Shown here piece by piece: positions 1 through 12,907 of a DNA stretch of 64,000 nt (positions within the stretch are counted from its first letter, which is position 1; each line of letters begins with the position of its first letter). The notes beneath the pieces are model-generated. The model saw only the letters and a program-made list of their open reading frames with translations, searched no databases and was not told where the DNA came from. The translations under genes were made by a program, and so were the position numbers. The stretch spans positions 2,728,001 through 2,792,000 of the forward strand of contig JAZAYU010000005.1 in NCBI GenBank assembly GCA_038501625.1. The letters run 5' to 3'. The DNA comes from Corbicula japonica (Eukaryota > Mollusca > Bivalvia > Venerida > Cyrenidae).

Positions 1-1965
1 TCGTCATCTAACTATAAATAACAACTGAGGGGGGGGGGGCATCTCTGTCTTTATATTATAGGACTTGGCCATGATCTTCTAACGTATGTATTCTTTTAAC
101 TGAATTCTTTTCAAGTTTTCCATCGGATGATCACAGAAAGTTTTTGCTATTTCGCCCAGTGGCAGATCTGTTGGTTTCGGTAGCACTTATTATGTATGAA
201 ACCCATTTATTCCTGTAACACTGTAACTGAAAGATATTTTTAAAATACTTTTAAACTTGATAAACATATATTGCGCCGGTCATGATGTATACACTCACCC
301 AAAGTGTCAACAGTTACATACGTTCATGATATTTGTCGGTTTTGTTTTTTTCCTTATGTCATGAAAGGGTTTCAAGAAAAAAAGTTTTGTCTTGGAAACA
401 GTTACTAAATATCTCTTTAACGTATATTTATTGTTTTTTTTTATCAATGCAATACCAATAACTTACACCTCAGGCTTAAAGTAAGAGCAGGTTAAGGAAC
501 AGGGAGGAAATCATAAAGTTTAATACATTAAAACGGATTTGTTAGGAGAAAATTGATGGTGATTAGGTTTAATGTTTTTCTCCCTAAAAGTTACAACGAT
601 AGAAAATAATTCAGGGTAATTTACTGGTCTCTTGATCTTAAATTGCCTAAAATGCATTTTTGAAAGGTAGCATAACTCTTGTCTTCTAAAGTTTTCTAAA
701 GTCAAAACGTTTGAAACGAGTTATTATTGTTAATTGTTAATAATAAACAGCTTATATCATAAATTGAAGCCTGTCATTGACAATAAATGACAAAAGGGTT
801 CAGTCACTGTTAATATTTTAAAAATATTTATATAATGTGACCAATTAGAACTTTGGGTGAGTGTTATATTTAGAAATACAAACTGGTAAGATTAAAATGT
901 TAAAGGCATATCTGCCTCAGTGCATGTGCACTTGTTGTCGTACCGATATGTAATTAATAACTGGTACGACCTTGACCCTGTGTCTGTGGTCGGTGTAGAT
1001 TTCAAAAATGCCATTCATGCAAATAATTAAATAAAGCAAAATAACTCTGTACATGCAATGCTTATACAAATTGTCAAATATACCAAAATAGGCAAGTCAG
1101 AAATAAGCGTGTTTTGCTTACATTGTCAAGTTAGTTTGCTACGTCCGAAATCCAGATAAATCACAGTAATTTAAGATAAAATATAAATATAATCCTGTTC
1201 TATATAATATATAATTAATTTATAGAATACCACAAATTACAGGTATATCAGGCGAAATGTAGGTTTGTTTGCCAAGATAACGTGGTAATTATGTATATAG
1301 ATGCTCGAAGGATGCCAAGCCTGAAGCACTGCAGTTATTCAGTGTGTGGCCATTCCGCTGCTACATGCTGTACTCTGGTCTTAAAACCCGCCTTTTCCAG
1401 GATTTTCACGTTGCATTGATAACAAAATCAAATGATTACCCTTAAAAACGTATAAATATGTTGTGTTTTTAGTTGTTTGACGTCATCCCGTCAATATTAA
1501 TTAAATGGATTGCAAGAATGTGAATTTTTAAAATATCTGTAACAGCATTATAGCACTGACATTTTACACGTAGAATGATCGGAAAAGACCAGTATTATTT
1601 TTTTAACATTACTCATGAAGAAGATGACCTTTACATATTGGCATGATTGGCGGGATATTATATATTCTGAAGATATGGAGTCCGCGGAGAATATACGGCT
1701 TTACATGACTCAATTAAACACTCATACAGTCACATTAGAACCGACAGTCGTTATTAGATCTGACGTTATCGGTGGCACAAGCTACATGAGAACTCTCACT
1801 TGGACGGTCGCCATAGAACACTGGTTAGTTCTAGACAGACCTATCTCCTGCTTTCTGTATAATGTGTAACAACAGTTCTACATACTGCAGAATATACCTG
1901 TTGATGTTTTTTTTTTACATAACACCTGTTGAAATTGACAACTGTAGATGTGTAGCTCTCTCTTG

Positions 1966-1966
<1 letters not shown>
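1..1966. other. AT-rich non-coding stretch
   Basis: I see no gene, RNA or structured repeat here. There is a G10 run at about 29-38. The longest plus-strand ORF (1615-1869, 84 codons) has no recognisable domain and no convincing splice context, so I do not call it. Confidence 0.5.

Positions 1967-2004
<38 letters not shown>
1967..2004. repeat. (ATT)n microsatellite
   Basis: About 12 uninterrupted ATT units, followed by a T/A-rich tract up to about 2060. In one frame it reads as poly-isoleucine, which is a by-product of the repeat and not a protein. Confidence 0.9.
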
Positions 2005-2006
<2 letters not shown>

Positions 2007-2884
2007 TGCTTTTATTATTTTATTGCAATTATTTTTTATTATTTCTTCTTATGATATGTTTTCATTAATTTCATATATAGTGTTTTATATACAAAAATAG
2101 TAAACTTACACGATTTCAAGAAATCCCAAGATCAAAAATAGATAACCACTAAACGGGTTTCATCAAAAACGTTTATTACAACCTAAATTGTATCCTCTTA
2201 TATTTTCAAAGGTGTTCCGAGTACCTGGATTCAAAATTAGTAAATAACGATCATCATTAGTGATACAAGTATGCCATTAATGTTCGGGGAAAAACACAAC
2301 AAAATTTGGTTTCAATCAAGTTAATTAACCTCAGACATCAAAGGCACCGCCTGCGACTTGTACTTTTAATTACTTTCTGCCATCTCTCAGAAAAACTATC
2401 GTAGAAACATCAGGTGAGTAATGCGTTTTCTAGACCTGATCGTTTTTGCATACCAACTGATATACAAATCATAAACAAGCAACCAATCAAGTTGTTTTTG
2501 GTAGAATTGTAGCCAAATAGCAAAAGATGATTACTTTCGGTATTTTAAGTATTTTATTATTTCGTCAAAAATATCTTAATTAGTAGTCAAGTGTCACTTA
2601 TGAGTCAAAAGATAACAATCTTCGATGGAAATTAGTAATAATAAAAATAATATTTTATGTCAACATTTCAGCTTAAGCTAAATAGACAAAACACGTCACT
2701 AATACAGTAAAACAATACACCGAACGTAACATGCCGAAATCTATCGGAAAATCACGAATGATTAAGTTCTCCTCAACTTTTTATTTTTTACATTTTTTTT
2801 CAGTCAAGATATATAGAATTAAACTCTTTTTAGGCCTTTTTAAGCAAAAACGACAATTTTACACATTGATTTTAATAAAGAATC

Positions 2885-3420
2885 AACATTGTCAGACCTC
2901 GTGAACTGCTTTTACGACTGTAACATTGCCAATAAAGTGACTGTGGCAATGACCTCGAATGGTGTCTAAAATACCTCATATATTGTTATAAGTATCATAC
3001 TACTAGTGTGGACATTTGCAGTATTGTTTTGTGTTGTTTAAATTGTTGTTTTGCGTTGACTGAAGCTGCAGGCTTTCTATTTTAGTACCAGTGACCTTGA
3101 AACTACTTTATAGTACTGTCATTTTAGTAACACTGGCATTGACCTTGACCCTGAGGATACCATTTTAATAACGTTGACATTGTTGTTACATACCTGCTAT
3201 TTTAGTAACACTGGCATTGTAATAGAAGCTACAGAAATACAATTTTATTAATAGTGACCTTGATACTAGATAGCTTCTGTATAACAAACACTGGCATTGA
3301 CCAGGCAGCTGAAGCTCTACCATTTTATTAAAATAACAGTGGTATTGACCTCCAACTTATATTTTAGTAACTGTGGCATTTACTTTAAGTTTCATTAACA
3401 GTGACATTGAAGCAAAGTTT
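2885..3420. repeat. Decayed tandem repeat, 'taacactggcattgacct' motif
   Basis: The phrase 'agtaacactggcattgacc' or a close variant recurs near 2930, 3090, 3125, 3203, 3250, 3286, 3338, 3366 and 3394, at irregular spacing of roughly 30-80 bp. The units are strongly diverged, so this looks like an old, degenerating minisatellite. Nothing else is visible between 2005 and 3700. Confidence 0.55.
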
Positions 3421-3709
3421 GTACTTAATTTGAGCATATGATTCTAAGATTGCTGGCAGATCCGGCCCCGAACGAGATATTTTGTCAGTAAACACTGACA
3501 GAGAAAATAAGAAATGAGCAATGGGAATGACAATAAGATTTTCACGCAAGTAGTTTTATTTTGTTTATTTAAATGTTTCAGCATTTTACTTTTAACCTAT
3601 ATTATGACTATACCAAATAAAACTAAATAACATGTACTATATTGATATGCCATGCTTTTTACTACAAGTTATTAATGTACATCGTTTACTGAATAAAAGG
3701 GGTTACCCT

Positions 3710-5335
3710 GAAAAGGACTGGCATATTGGCAAACAAACGCTCCCAGAGTGGTACATTGGCAAAGCGACCTTCTAAGACTCTAGGACTGGGATATTCGGCA
3801 TAAGGACATTCCAGGACTAGCACATTGGATAACATGCCCTCCTGGATGAAACATCTGGCTAAAAGATCCGTCAGGACAGGTCCTCTAGGACTAAAACATT
3901 GGATAACAGACCTTCTAGGACTGGGACATTGGCTAACAGACCATCTAGGACCGGCACATTGGCTAACAGACCCTCTAGGACTTGCACATTGGCTAACATA
4001 CCCTCTAGGATTGGCACATTGGCTAACAGACCCTCTAGGACTTGCACATTGGCTAACAGACCCTCTAGGACCTGCACATTGGCTAACAGACCCTCTAGGA
4101 TTGGCACATTGGCTAACAGACCCTCTAGGACTGGCAGATTGGCTAACAGACCCTATTAGATTGACACTTTGGCTAGTAGATCCTCCCGGGCTGGAATCAT
4201 GGCTTAATGTCCTTCCAAGACTATACCTTGGCTAACAGGCCCTCTAGGAATAGGAAACTTGGCATTAGGACATTCCAGAACTGGGACATTGACTAACAAG
4301 CCCTCCAGGACTGGAACATTGCCTTACAGAACCTACAGGATTGACATTTTGGCTGGCCTGCACGTTGGCTAAAAGACACTCTAGGACTGGCACAATAACT
4401 AACAGATCCTCCAGGACTTACACATTGGCTAACAGACCCTCAAGGACTGGCACAATGGCTAACAGACCCTCTGTGACTGGCACGTTGGCTAACAGACCCT
4501 CCAGGACTAACATATTGGCTAACATACCCTCAAGGATTGGCACCTTGGCTAACAGGCATTCCCCCTGGACTTGCACATCCGACTAAAAGACCCTCCGAGA
4601 CTGGGACATTGGCTCACTGACCCTAAAGGACTGGCATATTGGTTAACAGACCCACCAGGACTGGTATGTTGGCTTATAGACTTCAGGACCGGCACACTGG
4701 CTAAAGCGCCCTCTAGGACTGGCACATTGGCTTAAACACCCACCAGGACTCGCATCATTGGCAAAATCACCCTGTCATGTTGGCTTATAGACCCTCCAGG
4801 ACTGGCATGTTGACCTACTGACCCTTTAATAATGGTATGTTGGCTTGTAGACCACCCGAGACTGGCGCACTGGCAAAAACACCCTCCAGGAATGGCACGT
4901 TGGCATAAAGACCCTCCAGGACTGGCACATTGGCTAAAACACTGGCTAAATACAGCCCCAGGACTGGCACGTTGGCTAATAGACGACCCTCCAGGACGGG
5001 CACATTGGTTTTAAGACCCTCCAGGACTGGATAGGTTTTAAGACCCTCCAGGACGGGCACATTGGTTTTAGGACCTCCAAGGACTGGCACATTGGTTTTA
5101 AGACCCTCCAGGACTGGTACATTGAATTTAAGACCCACAGGACTGGTACATTGGTATTAAGACCCTCCAGGACTGGTACATTGGTTTTTAGACCCTCCGG
5201 GACTGGCACATTGGTTTTAAGACCCTACAGGACTGGTACATTGGTTTTAAGACCCTCCAGGACTGGTACATTGCTTTTAAGACCCTACAGGACTGGTACA
5301 TAGGTTTTAAGATCCTCCAGGACTGGTTTAATCTT
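3710..5335. repeat. 30-bp minisatellite array
   Basis: About 50 copies of a 30-bp unit, e.g. 'ttggctaacagaccctctag' followed by 'gactggcaca'. The first two thirds carry 'ggctaacagaccct'. From about 5005 onward the variant 'ggttttaagaccctccagga' takes over, so the array has two homogenised domains. The most uniform block is 3895-4140. Because 30 is a multiple of 3, several frames on both strands stay open (GLAHWLTDPL on plus, NVQVLEGLLA on minus). These are artefacts of period, not genes. Confidence 0.93.
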
Positions 5336-5693
5336 GCATAAATTGTTTATTATTACTGAGTAGTAAGTTTTTTTGTTGTTTAAAAGTGTTAAGCAGTGAT
5401 TTATGATTTTAAGTTAATATAACAATCTTATGTTTGTTTAGTTAAACGCAATTTAACTTAGATTAATCCAAGCCCAACTTAACTTAGCAAAATATTGCAA
5501 ATAAAGATGATTATTATTTTACAGGAGAGTAAGCAGTGAACCTGGAAGACAAAGTTAACTTTTAAATAACAAGGGAAAGGACTTGCTCAACAAATATAAT
5601 GTTTTGGAAACTCATAATTATTTTTTTTAATCAAGCTTTTAACTAAGAGTGACATAAGCGAATATTGCTATGCTATAAAAAGTGCATTACATT

Positions 5694-6146
5694 ACATTAA
5701 GATGTCGCAAAATTTGCAAATGGCGAAAACTGGCATACATTTCAAAAATGAATTTTGGGGGAAATACTTATTGCCATCTAGATTTTAGTAAAGAAATTTA
5801 CTTAGCTATGGATTTAGTTAGTGTTTGCAAGCTCAGTTTAGTCTAATTCATGTTCTAATTACCAAGCACATACTAAAACAAAAGAAAAAACGTTTGCATG
5901 AGAACTCTGAAATTCACGAACAATATACCGAACCAACTCATATCTGAACTAAGTATATGCTGGTCTACAATGTTTAGTGCCAATTCGTCTAAATTATGTT
6001 TGGGTTTTCAAGAAATTCAAGGAAAAATTACTTCCTGGTTCAAACTAAAAGTAGATTTCTATAGATTTATAAGTATTTTCCCCAAAATTCATTTTTGAAA
6101 TTTTAGCCTCTTTTCGCCATTTGCAATGTTTGCGACGCCTTAATGT
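5694..6146. mobile_element. Palindromic MITE, copy 1 (~453 bp)
   Basis: The left end (about 5694-5780) reads 'acattaagatgtcgc', then 'caaatggcgaaaa' and 'aaaaatgaattttggggg'. The right end (about 6065-6146) is its reverse complement with few mismatches, giving ~80-bp terminal inverted repeats around a ~290-bp centre without coding capacity. A related truncated copy lies at 38746-39045. I could not fix a target-site duplication, and the transposase family is unknown. Confidence 0.75.
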
Positions 6147-6435
6147 CGAGTAATTACGTTTACCATTGTTACTGTAACGGTCTTTATCTCAAATCTGAAA
6201 TAAATAAACATTTGCGGTGTAAAAACACAGTAATACAGTAATGTAGTCATGCAGAACGCACAGAACAGTCAAACCTGTAAAAAAGACTGACAAAAACACT
6301 GATGACATCTCTTTGATGACATGGTTGAGCAGTAGGTCACGCCCAAGAATGCATGCTGCTGGGCAGGACAGGATTCAATGGACGCCAAGGGAGATAAATA
6401 TGTGACGGGAGCATATATATATATTCGTGGTTTTT

Positions 6436-6463
6436 AGACTTTCGCGCGCATGCGCGAAAGTCT
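6436..6463. repeat. GC-rich hairpin (12-bp stem, 4-nt loop)
   Basis: 'agactttcgcgc', loop 'gcat', then 'gcgcgaaagtct' is a perfect inverted repeat in AT-rich surroundings, right after a short (AT)n run at 6415-6424. A related half-site, 'gcgcgaaagtcttt', occurs at about 7660. It may be a remnant of a MITE end; no function is evident. Confidence 0.7.
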
Positions 6464-8635
6464 TAAGCTAGAAGTCTAGAACACGGCGACGCGCAGTTTT
6501 TAACTTCCGGTGTATCACTGCGACATCGAGCGTATTCAAGTAAGCGGGGTTTTGTGGTCACCGCGAGAGCAGGCCGAAATGAAATGCAGACGTTTTAAGC
6601 ACATTCAAGCACACAATTCCACGAAAGAATAGTGATCTTTAGTACGTGTCCGTGTAATTTTGTAGCGTCCATGCCAAAAACTCCATCAAACAAATGTTGA
6701 GTGAAATCACGTTCAGCTACGTTAGTGAACAAACAGCTGAATATTCATGAGTAGTTTAGTTACGCCTAACAAGTTCCATAGTTGTGCGGCCTCAGAAAGT
6801 AGTGCATATTAAGAAAGTAAATTTATTACGAACGATGACGAACATTTGTACAGACAGTGCGACAAATAAAAGAAGAAAACAATATTATGTTGTTGTTCAA
6901 ACAAAAATTAAGGGATATTAAAAATCCAATTATAAAGAAATCAGTCACGTGATCAGTGACTAAACTGTATTCAGGTCAGCGAGAAACACGTCTCTTTTTA
7001 TCAGGATGTTGTTTTGTTTTAGACAATTAACAGTTTAGCAATCTCTTATTACTCTCTTAATTGAATTCGTTTTATCTCTAACCTGGAAATAACGGTTGTG
7101 CTTATCTTAACATTGGCCAATGCTTGTTTAATGCTGGCAATTACTCATCGGAGATGTGACATGATACTATGAATGAACATTCTCTACAAAGTTTAAGTAG
7201 CACCGCCTACTAATTAATATTAATAGCTTATGTCTCATTGATACTAGAAGTATACTCTACAGGATTTAGTATTGTTTAGCCAACTTATACACTACATAAC
7301 ATTTGCATTTACAATAGTAGACAGGGGCGGATCCAGGATTTCAGCAAGGGGGGTTCAACTCAGCGAGTTATTTTTTAACAATGTTAATTTTAACTAAGCT
7401 AGAAAATCAGTCCGTTTATGAGGCCCAAATTAATTTGTAAGAGGCCTAACTTATCATGGTGGGTCCGGGAAAATTTGAAAATCTATATGCCAAATCCCGC
7501 ATTCTGGGGTATTTTGTGGGGATTTTATAGCAGATGTTTGACTACTCTTTCATACTGGCCGTGAGCAAGTATTTAAGTTGACATGCAGTTTTTATCGTGT
7601 GCACATATTAAACGATGTTAGCCAGAGTTGTCATTCTGCTGCGTAATGTAATTGTCCGGCGCGAAAGTCTTTCAACGCTTTCAGCGCTTTGATTCAATAT
7701 TTTCAGCATTTTCTTGGGTTCTGAAATGCAAAATTTCCAAATTTTAAGTTTTCATACAATTCTGTTTTAGTGTTTTTTTTTTAAATTCGTGAAAAATCCC
7801 ATGCAATACACAAGGGAGTAGTTCTTATTGAGGAAAACACAACGTTCCAGGTCGTAAACCAGCAAGTACAGACTGTTTGGATGTTGTTGGTGTGTTGAGG
7901 AAGAAGCTGATGATAACAATGACGACGATGAATACGATTCTGATTAAACAGATGATGCTGATGATGTACGTGGCACTGGACAAGCGGTGCACGTTGATGA
8001 TAACCAATATAAACTCGGTTCCTGTAACATCTCAAACCGAGCTAACGACTGCGCTCACCTAGAACCTGGTGTTTACCAGAACATCTCATTAGCCCATTCT
8101 AGATACCTTTTTGACAGGTGATTGTTTTCCTACGAGGTCATTCATCACTCAGTTATCAAAACTAATCAACTGTAAGTCAAAGAAAGTTCAAAAATCACAT
8201 TCAGCCGCAAACTCTGTTCTTTTATTTCAAGTTCGTTAGTTCACCATTGTCTATTTTTCTTCAGTTATCGGTCAGAAAATCAGTGGTATTTCTTACATAT
8301 TTTTCATTCGAGATTCTGGTTTTCTGATAATGGGATTAAACCATGGCTCATCAGCAATATTTCAGCTGTGCATCTCCTGGGATTCCTATTCGTACTAACA
8401 CTTGCCATCCTCCACTAACACGTTAATCAGCAGAGTAATATCACACAATCTCCCGCAAGAACACACAATCCACTGGCAGGCACTTACACTCAGTCCTCCG
8501 CTAGGCACAAACACACTTTCCTCCTAAAAGTACATCCCCACAGTCATCTTCAAGGCTCGAACACGCAATCCTTATCACGGCGCTAGTTCTACATTCCTCC
8601 ATAAATTATTCGTACATCTTCGCAAGGCATTAACG
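6464..8635. other. Intergenic, with possible transposon-end relic
   Basis: At 7323-7342 the sequence 'caggggcggatccaggattt' resembles terminal sequences common in invertebrate DNA transposons, but I find no inverted partner nearby. At 7895-8119 one plus frame is acidic (runs of E and D), has one internal stop, and ends in EPGVYQNISLAHSRYLFDR before TGA. It may be a decayed terminal exon; support is weak. The rest shows nothing I recognise. Confidence 0.35.
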
Positions 8636-8639
8636 TAAT

Positions 8640-9297
8640 GGAACTTACACGCAATCCTCTTCAAGACACCTAATCCCAACCTTGTTCAAGTCACTTACAC
8701 ACAACGCTCTTAAAAGCACTTACACATAACGCTCTTCAAAGCACTTACGCACAATGCTTATCAAGGCACTTACACACAACCGTCTTCAAGGCACTTACAC
8801 ACAACCCTCTTCAAGGCACTTAAACATAACCCTCTTAAAGGCCTTTACACACAACCCTCTTGAAGGCACTAACACACAAACCTCTTCAAGGCACTAACAA
8901 TCGTCTCCAAGGTACTTATACACAACCCTCTTTAAGGCACTTTCACACAACCCTTTTCAAGACACTTACACACAACCCTCTTCAAGGCACTTACACACAA
9001 CCCTCTTCAAGGCACTTACACACAATCCTCTTTAAGGCACGTACACACAACTCTCTTCAAGACATTACACACAATCCTCTTTAAGGCATGTACACACTTC
9101 CCTCTTCGAGCCACTTACACACAACCGTCTTCAAGGCACGTACACACAACCCTCTTCGAGCCACTTACACACAACCGTCTTCAATGCACTTATACACAAC
9201 CCTCTTCGAGGCACTTACACACAGCCCTCTTCAAGGCACTTAAACACAACCCTCTTCAAGGCACTTACACATAACCCTCTTCAAGGTCTTAATACAC
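8640..9297. repeat. 25-bp minisatellite array
   Basis: About 26 copies of 'ggcacttacacacaaccctc' + 'ttcaa', most regular between 8760 and 9290. Some neighbouring copies share variants (cgagccacttacacacaaccg at 9105-9180), suggesting local duplication of 2-3 unit blocks. Confidence 0.92.
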
Positions 9298-9644
9298 AAC
9301 CTGTCACTACACATTCTCTTGGGCGAAAGACTTACAACATAATTTCTTGTCAGATCGCTAGTAGAAGGATTAACGCTTCGGTTAGTGAACCAGCTACCTC
9401 TGGATTCAAACCAGTTGCTGTTGCTCTGTCGAGCTAGGCGTCAGCCACAGTCTCCGACAAGTCAACACGGTTATGGATGCAGATTACTTTACACAGCAAA
9501 TGTAAACGAAACATGTTAAAACACATATTCACTGCAGAAGTGATATACCTAACAAAACCACATTCCACGTCAAATTAACGGTTTCGATTAAATATACAGC
9601 CAAATACATGATAAAGTATTAAGCTTCAAACACAGGCGATTTAC

Positions 9645-9754
9645 CTGAAACTTGTAATATGACCTGAACATCCCAGTCAGGTAAAATACAAGTTTCTTGA
9701 ATATCTGTCCAAGTTTTTCTCGAATGAATCGGCTTATAGAGACCATCTACAACA
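9645..9754 (-). CDS. Orphan internal exon candidate
   Basis: On the minus strand a pyrimidine-rich tract ending in 'cttttctttcag' precedes an open segment that ends at CAG followed by GTAAAT. The exon is 110 nt: 1 nt, 36 codons, 1 nt. It encodes a segment with VVDGLYKPIHSRKTWTDIQ and CILPDWDVQVILQVS. Good acceptor and donor signals and a protein-like composition favour a real exon. I do not recognise the family and cannot connect it to another exon. The minus-strand exon at 20264-20515 ends in phase 0, so it does not join this one directly. Confidence 0.4.
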
Positions 9755-9839
9755 CTGAAAGAAAAGTAAAAAAATGTCAGTGAAGTAGCCTTTTTTGTGA
9801 AATGTAAATGCTGTATCCTCAGTTCGAAATAAGTCAGGA

Positions 9840-9990
9840 ACATGGAGAGGTCCGTGGCCTCGTTCAAAGAAAGCCTCTGCTGAGATATGTCAGATCCATA
9901 GAGAGGCCTGTAGCCTTGTTCAGAGAAATATCAATGTCGAAACATCAGTTTTAGATATTTCAGGTCATGAAGAGACCTGTAGCCTCGTTC
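9840..9990. repeat. Short ~60-bp repeat, three copies
   Basis: 'gagaggcctgtagccttgttc' and variants occur near 9845, 9899 and 9971, each followed by a diverged tail. The block abuts the 29-bp array that follows. Confidence 0.55.
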
Positions 9991-10285
9991 AAGTTTGAGA
10001 AGTGTAAAGGTCGTCTTAGTTTGAGAAGTGGCACGGCCGTTGTCTTAGTTTGAGAAGTATCGGGGTCGTAACCTTAGTTTGAGTAGTGTCGGGCCGTAAC
10101 CATAGCTTGAGAAGTGTCAATGTCGAAACATGAGTTTTAAATGTGCGGGACCGTAACCTTAGTTTGAGAAGTGTCAGGGTACCTAAGTTTAAGATGTGTC
10201 AGGGCCGTAACCATAGTTTGAGAAATGACACGGTCGTAACCATAAGCTGAGAAGTGTCAAGGTCGTTACCTTAGTTTGAGAAAAG
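9990..10285. repeat. ~29-bp minisatellite
   Basis: About ten copies built around 'agtttgagaagtgtcagggc' + 'cgtaacctt', with indels between copies. No coding potential. Confidence 0.82.
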
Positions 10286-11087
10286 AGGGAGAATTAATTG
10301 ATTTAAATCATCTATTTATTTTTTAACAATCTGTATTTCTAAAGACCGAATTTACCCCCAACACAAAGTAATGTGTTTATGGGATCAACTAAAAACTTAA
10401 TAAAATCCGCAAGTGCGCTAGAAAGACCACTAACACGTTTAGACCTTTATCAAATCGTTTCTCTGCCAGGTTTTCTTCCCGATGATTCAGGCACAAAAAA
10501 GAAGAAAAAAAGAAGCGCAAAACATATGTTATCTTGTGCCAAGATTCTGTAGACACGATGTAAATCTTGCGGTGATAAGACATGGTTTATCAACGGGAGG
10601 CGTAAGTCACAACATAGTCTTATCCTAACTTATGTTGCTTAATGTTTCCCCTTATAACTAAAATAATGGTATTTTAGAATTATAACATGACGCACCTTAT
10701 GTCTCAGTCATTTCTGTCCATTAGAAAGTACAGTGTTTAGGAGCAAAGCCGCGCGCATTATTGAGGTCATAGACCATGTCCATGGACGGTCAGGTCCTAG
10801 CACATCCTATCTGCACGTGAGCAAACAGCACATGGTGTAAACAATGCAAGTGTCAAAGTAGAGTCTGACCCTTTTGTGTATGGTTGTTTCAGTTACTTCG
10901 ATTAAGGGAAATAACTCTTAATATTGTATAGAGATGATTGATAGAGTTACTTCTCTTAGAAAGTTAAAACATTCGTATCATATTTGGAATCCGCTAAATT
11001 TTTAGCGAATTGTCACTCTTTTGGCTAAGGCAAATCGATTCTACTCGCATATAATCACGATTAGTACTTTAAAGTTTATTTGACAAT
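10286..11087. other. Non-coding stretch
   Basis: Nothing recognisable. The minus ORF at 10389-10583 has no domain signature or splice context. Confidence 0.45.
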
Positions 11088-11355
11088 GTAAACAAACGAT
11101 GTATGTATACAAACGATGAATGTATGCAAATGAATGTATACAAACGATGAAGTTACATAAACGATGATTGTATACAAACGATGAATGTACACAAACGATG
11201 AATGTATACAAACGATGAATGTATACAAACGATGAATGTACAAAAACGATGAATGTATACAAACGATGAATGTATACAAACGATGAATGTACAAAAACGA
11301 TGAATGTATACAAACGATGAATGTATACAAACGATGAATGTATACAAACGATGAC
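11088..11355. repeat. 17-bp minisatellite
   Basis: About 15 copies of 'cgatgaatgtatacaaa', with a 'tgtacaaaa' variant recurring every third unit in part of the array (51-bp super-period). Three minus frames stay open through it because 51 is divisible by 3. These are repeat shadows. Confidence 0.93.
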
Positions 11356-12200
11356 ACGAAATCGCGATGTCTGCTTATGCTCACAATAATTATGGAAAAA
11401 CATGTGTAGCGGTGAAATAGACACAACAATGACGAAGTTACGCTGCCCCTTGTCTGTTTCAATGTTACACAGCTGGGATAGGTTCTCACCGGAGCGAGAC
11501 AGTAAAATACGGAGACAATAATCTTACGAGAAGTAAATTATCCAACTGTATTTCGAAATCGATCAAAGAGATGATATTTTGGGAAATAAATAAATTTGTG
11601 GTTAAGAATAATCTGTGGCTTCAAATAGAGCATCGCCAGCTGCGATGTTGATTAAATCAAGATTTAACATTTCAGTTTGATCTTTTTTTTTACAATAAAG
11701 CCGCTTTCTTGTGTCGTTTTATCCCAAATCATATAACGAAATGATGAATGGTTAGGTTATCTTAAAATGAAATAACTCTCAAAATAATTTCAGATCAGCC
11801 AGCTAAGTACATAGATAAAGTAATCGTTTGTCCAGCTGTGCATTTCCTGCGATGCAACGATTTGAACGCTGGAAATAAAATGAATATTTTTAGAAGAAAT
11901 TACTATTTTGTCGAAGAATATATACTTGGTTGAAACTTCTAATGCACCACTGGAAATAATCATTTTGATAACATTATAATTCATACGATAAACACTTCGA
12001 TTTCAATCAATTTCGTAGGCTTGAAAATCTATTGTTCAAATGCAATTTTTGTCGGTTCTTTTATTCGTTGCTTCCATTATCTTTCGTTTTTTAATTATAA
12101 ATTAAAATTAAGTAACACTACATATACCGTCGTTGTTAAATGGTATTAATAGTGCAAAATGTTACTGGATTTTTTTCATATTTTTATCGTTGTGTTTCTA
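11356..12200. other. Non-coding stretch
   Basis: No gene or repeat recognised. A T-rich tract at 12170-12200 serves as a possible polypyrimidine tract for the exon that follows. Confidence 0.45.
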
Positions 12201-12201
12201 G

Positions 12202-12566
12202 TAAACCCCAAAAGAGAAATAATAAAATTCGGGGAAGACGTAAACGTTCACGGAAAGGATGATAAAATAATCATTGAACGATTTGTATTTTCTAAAAATC
12301 ATGAGCATTTCTATTATACTGACGTAAACTTGCAGCAGAAGTTCAGAAATTGTCCGTTTATATCTAATAGGATAAGAACATGTTTGCGTCCCCAAAACAC
12401 AATTACTCTTTCTACAAGCTTTCAAGGTCGATGGGAGTCTGGTGAGTCCGCTGACTCCAAGAAATTCACTGAACTTCAGTGTATGATCAATGTAACACTA
12501 GAAGAACTTGGAATCAATTTCCTCAAACACCTTGTGAAGTTATATCTGTTATCTGATTATGAATAA
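12202..12566 (+). CDS. Orphan exon candidate, unknown protein
   Basis: A strong T-rich tract ending in 'gtgtttctag' precedes an open segment. It reads NPKREIIKFGEDVNVHGKDD, then charged sequence including FVFSKNHEHFYYTDVNLQQKF, then RPQNTITLSTSFQGRWES. There is a good internal donor (TCTG followed by GTGAGT) at 12442, so the exon could be 12202-12441. Alternatively the frame continues to a TGA/TAA-type end at 12566 as a terminal exon. No family recognised. The 11 residues encoded upstream of 12202 look like intron-derived hydrophobic sequence. Confidence 0.38.
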
Positions 12567-12907
12567 CCAAAATGTAAACTGTGCAGTATGCTGCACGATA
12601 GAGGCAGCATACATCCAGCACAATGCACGTTCTGTTACATATCATACCTGGAGTTTTTCCCCAGCTGTTCCTGGCAGACAGCAGTATTTATCTGGTATGA
12701 GCAATTTAATGCTAAATGTCGAAATGAAACATGTGTATGGTGTTTATATATCTGTATGGTTATAACATGCCCATCATTTGCAAACTGCACGTGTAACTTG
12801 ACAAGTGATATGCCCTTTTTTGTCTAATCTGTAGTGTCATATATCGCATTACTTTTTATGAAGACGGCCGGTGACTCGGTGAAGTATTATATTGCACGTT
12901 TTGTTCT

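Noticed and set aside
1615..1869. 84-residue plus-strand ORF
   Set aside because: No domain, no splice signals, and no support beyond length.
3825..4235. Repetitive proteins GLAHWLTDPL (plus) and NVQVLEGLLA (minus)
   Set aside because: Open only because the 30-bp satellite unit is a multiple of three; all such frames are open on both strands, with no splice sites or homology.
3710..5335. CRISPR array
   Set aside because: Units are contiguous and similar throughout, without unique spacers, and the genome is eukaryotic.
7781..8119. Acidic frame ending EPGVYQNIS as a receptor-tail exon
   Set aside because: Contains an internal stop and simple GAT/GAC repeats; the tyrosine motif alone is insufficient to call a gene.
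11041..11489. Ser/Ile/His-rich minus-strand proteins
   Set aside because: Three overlapping frames across a 17-bp minisatellite.
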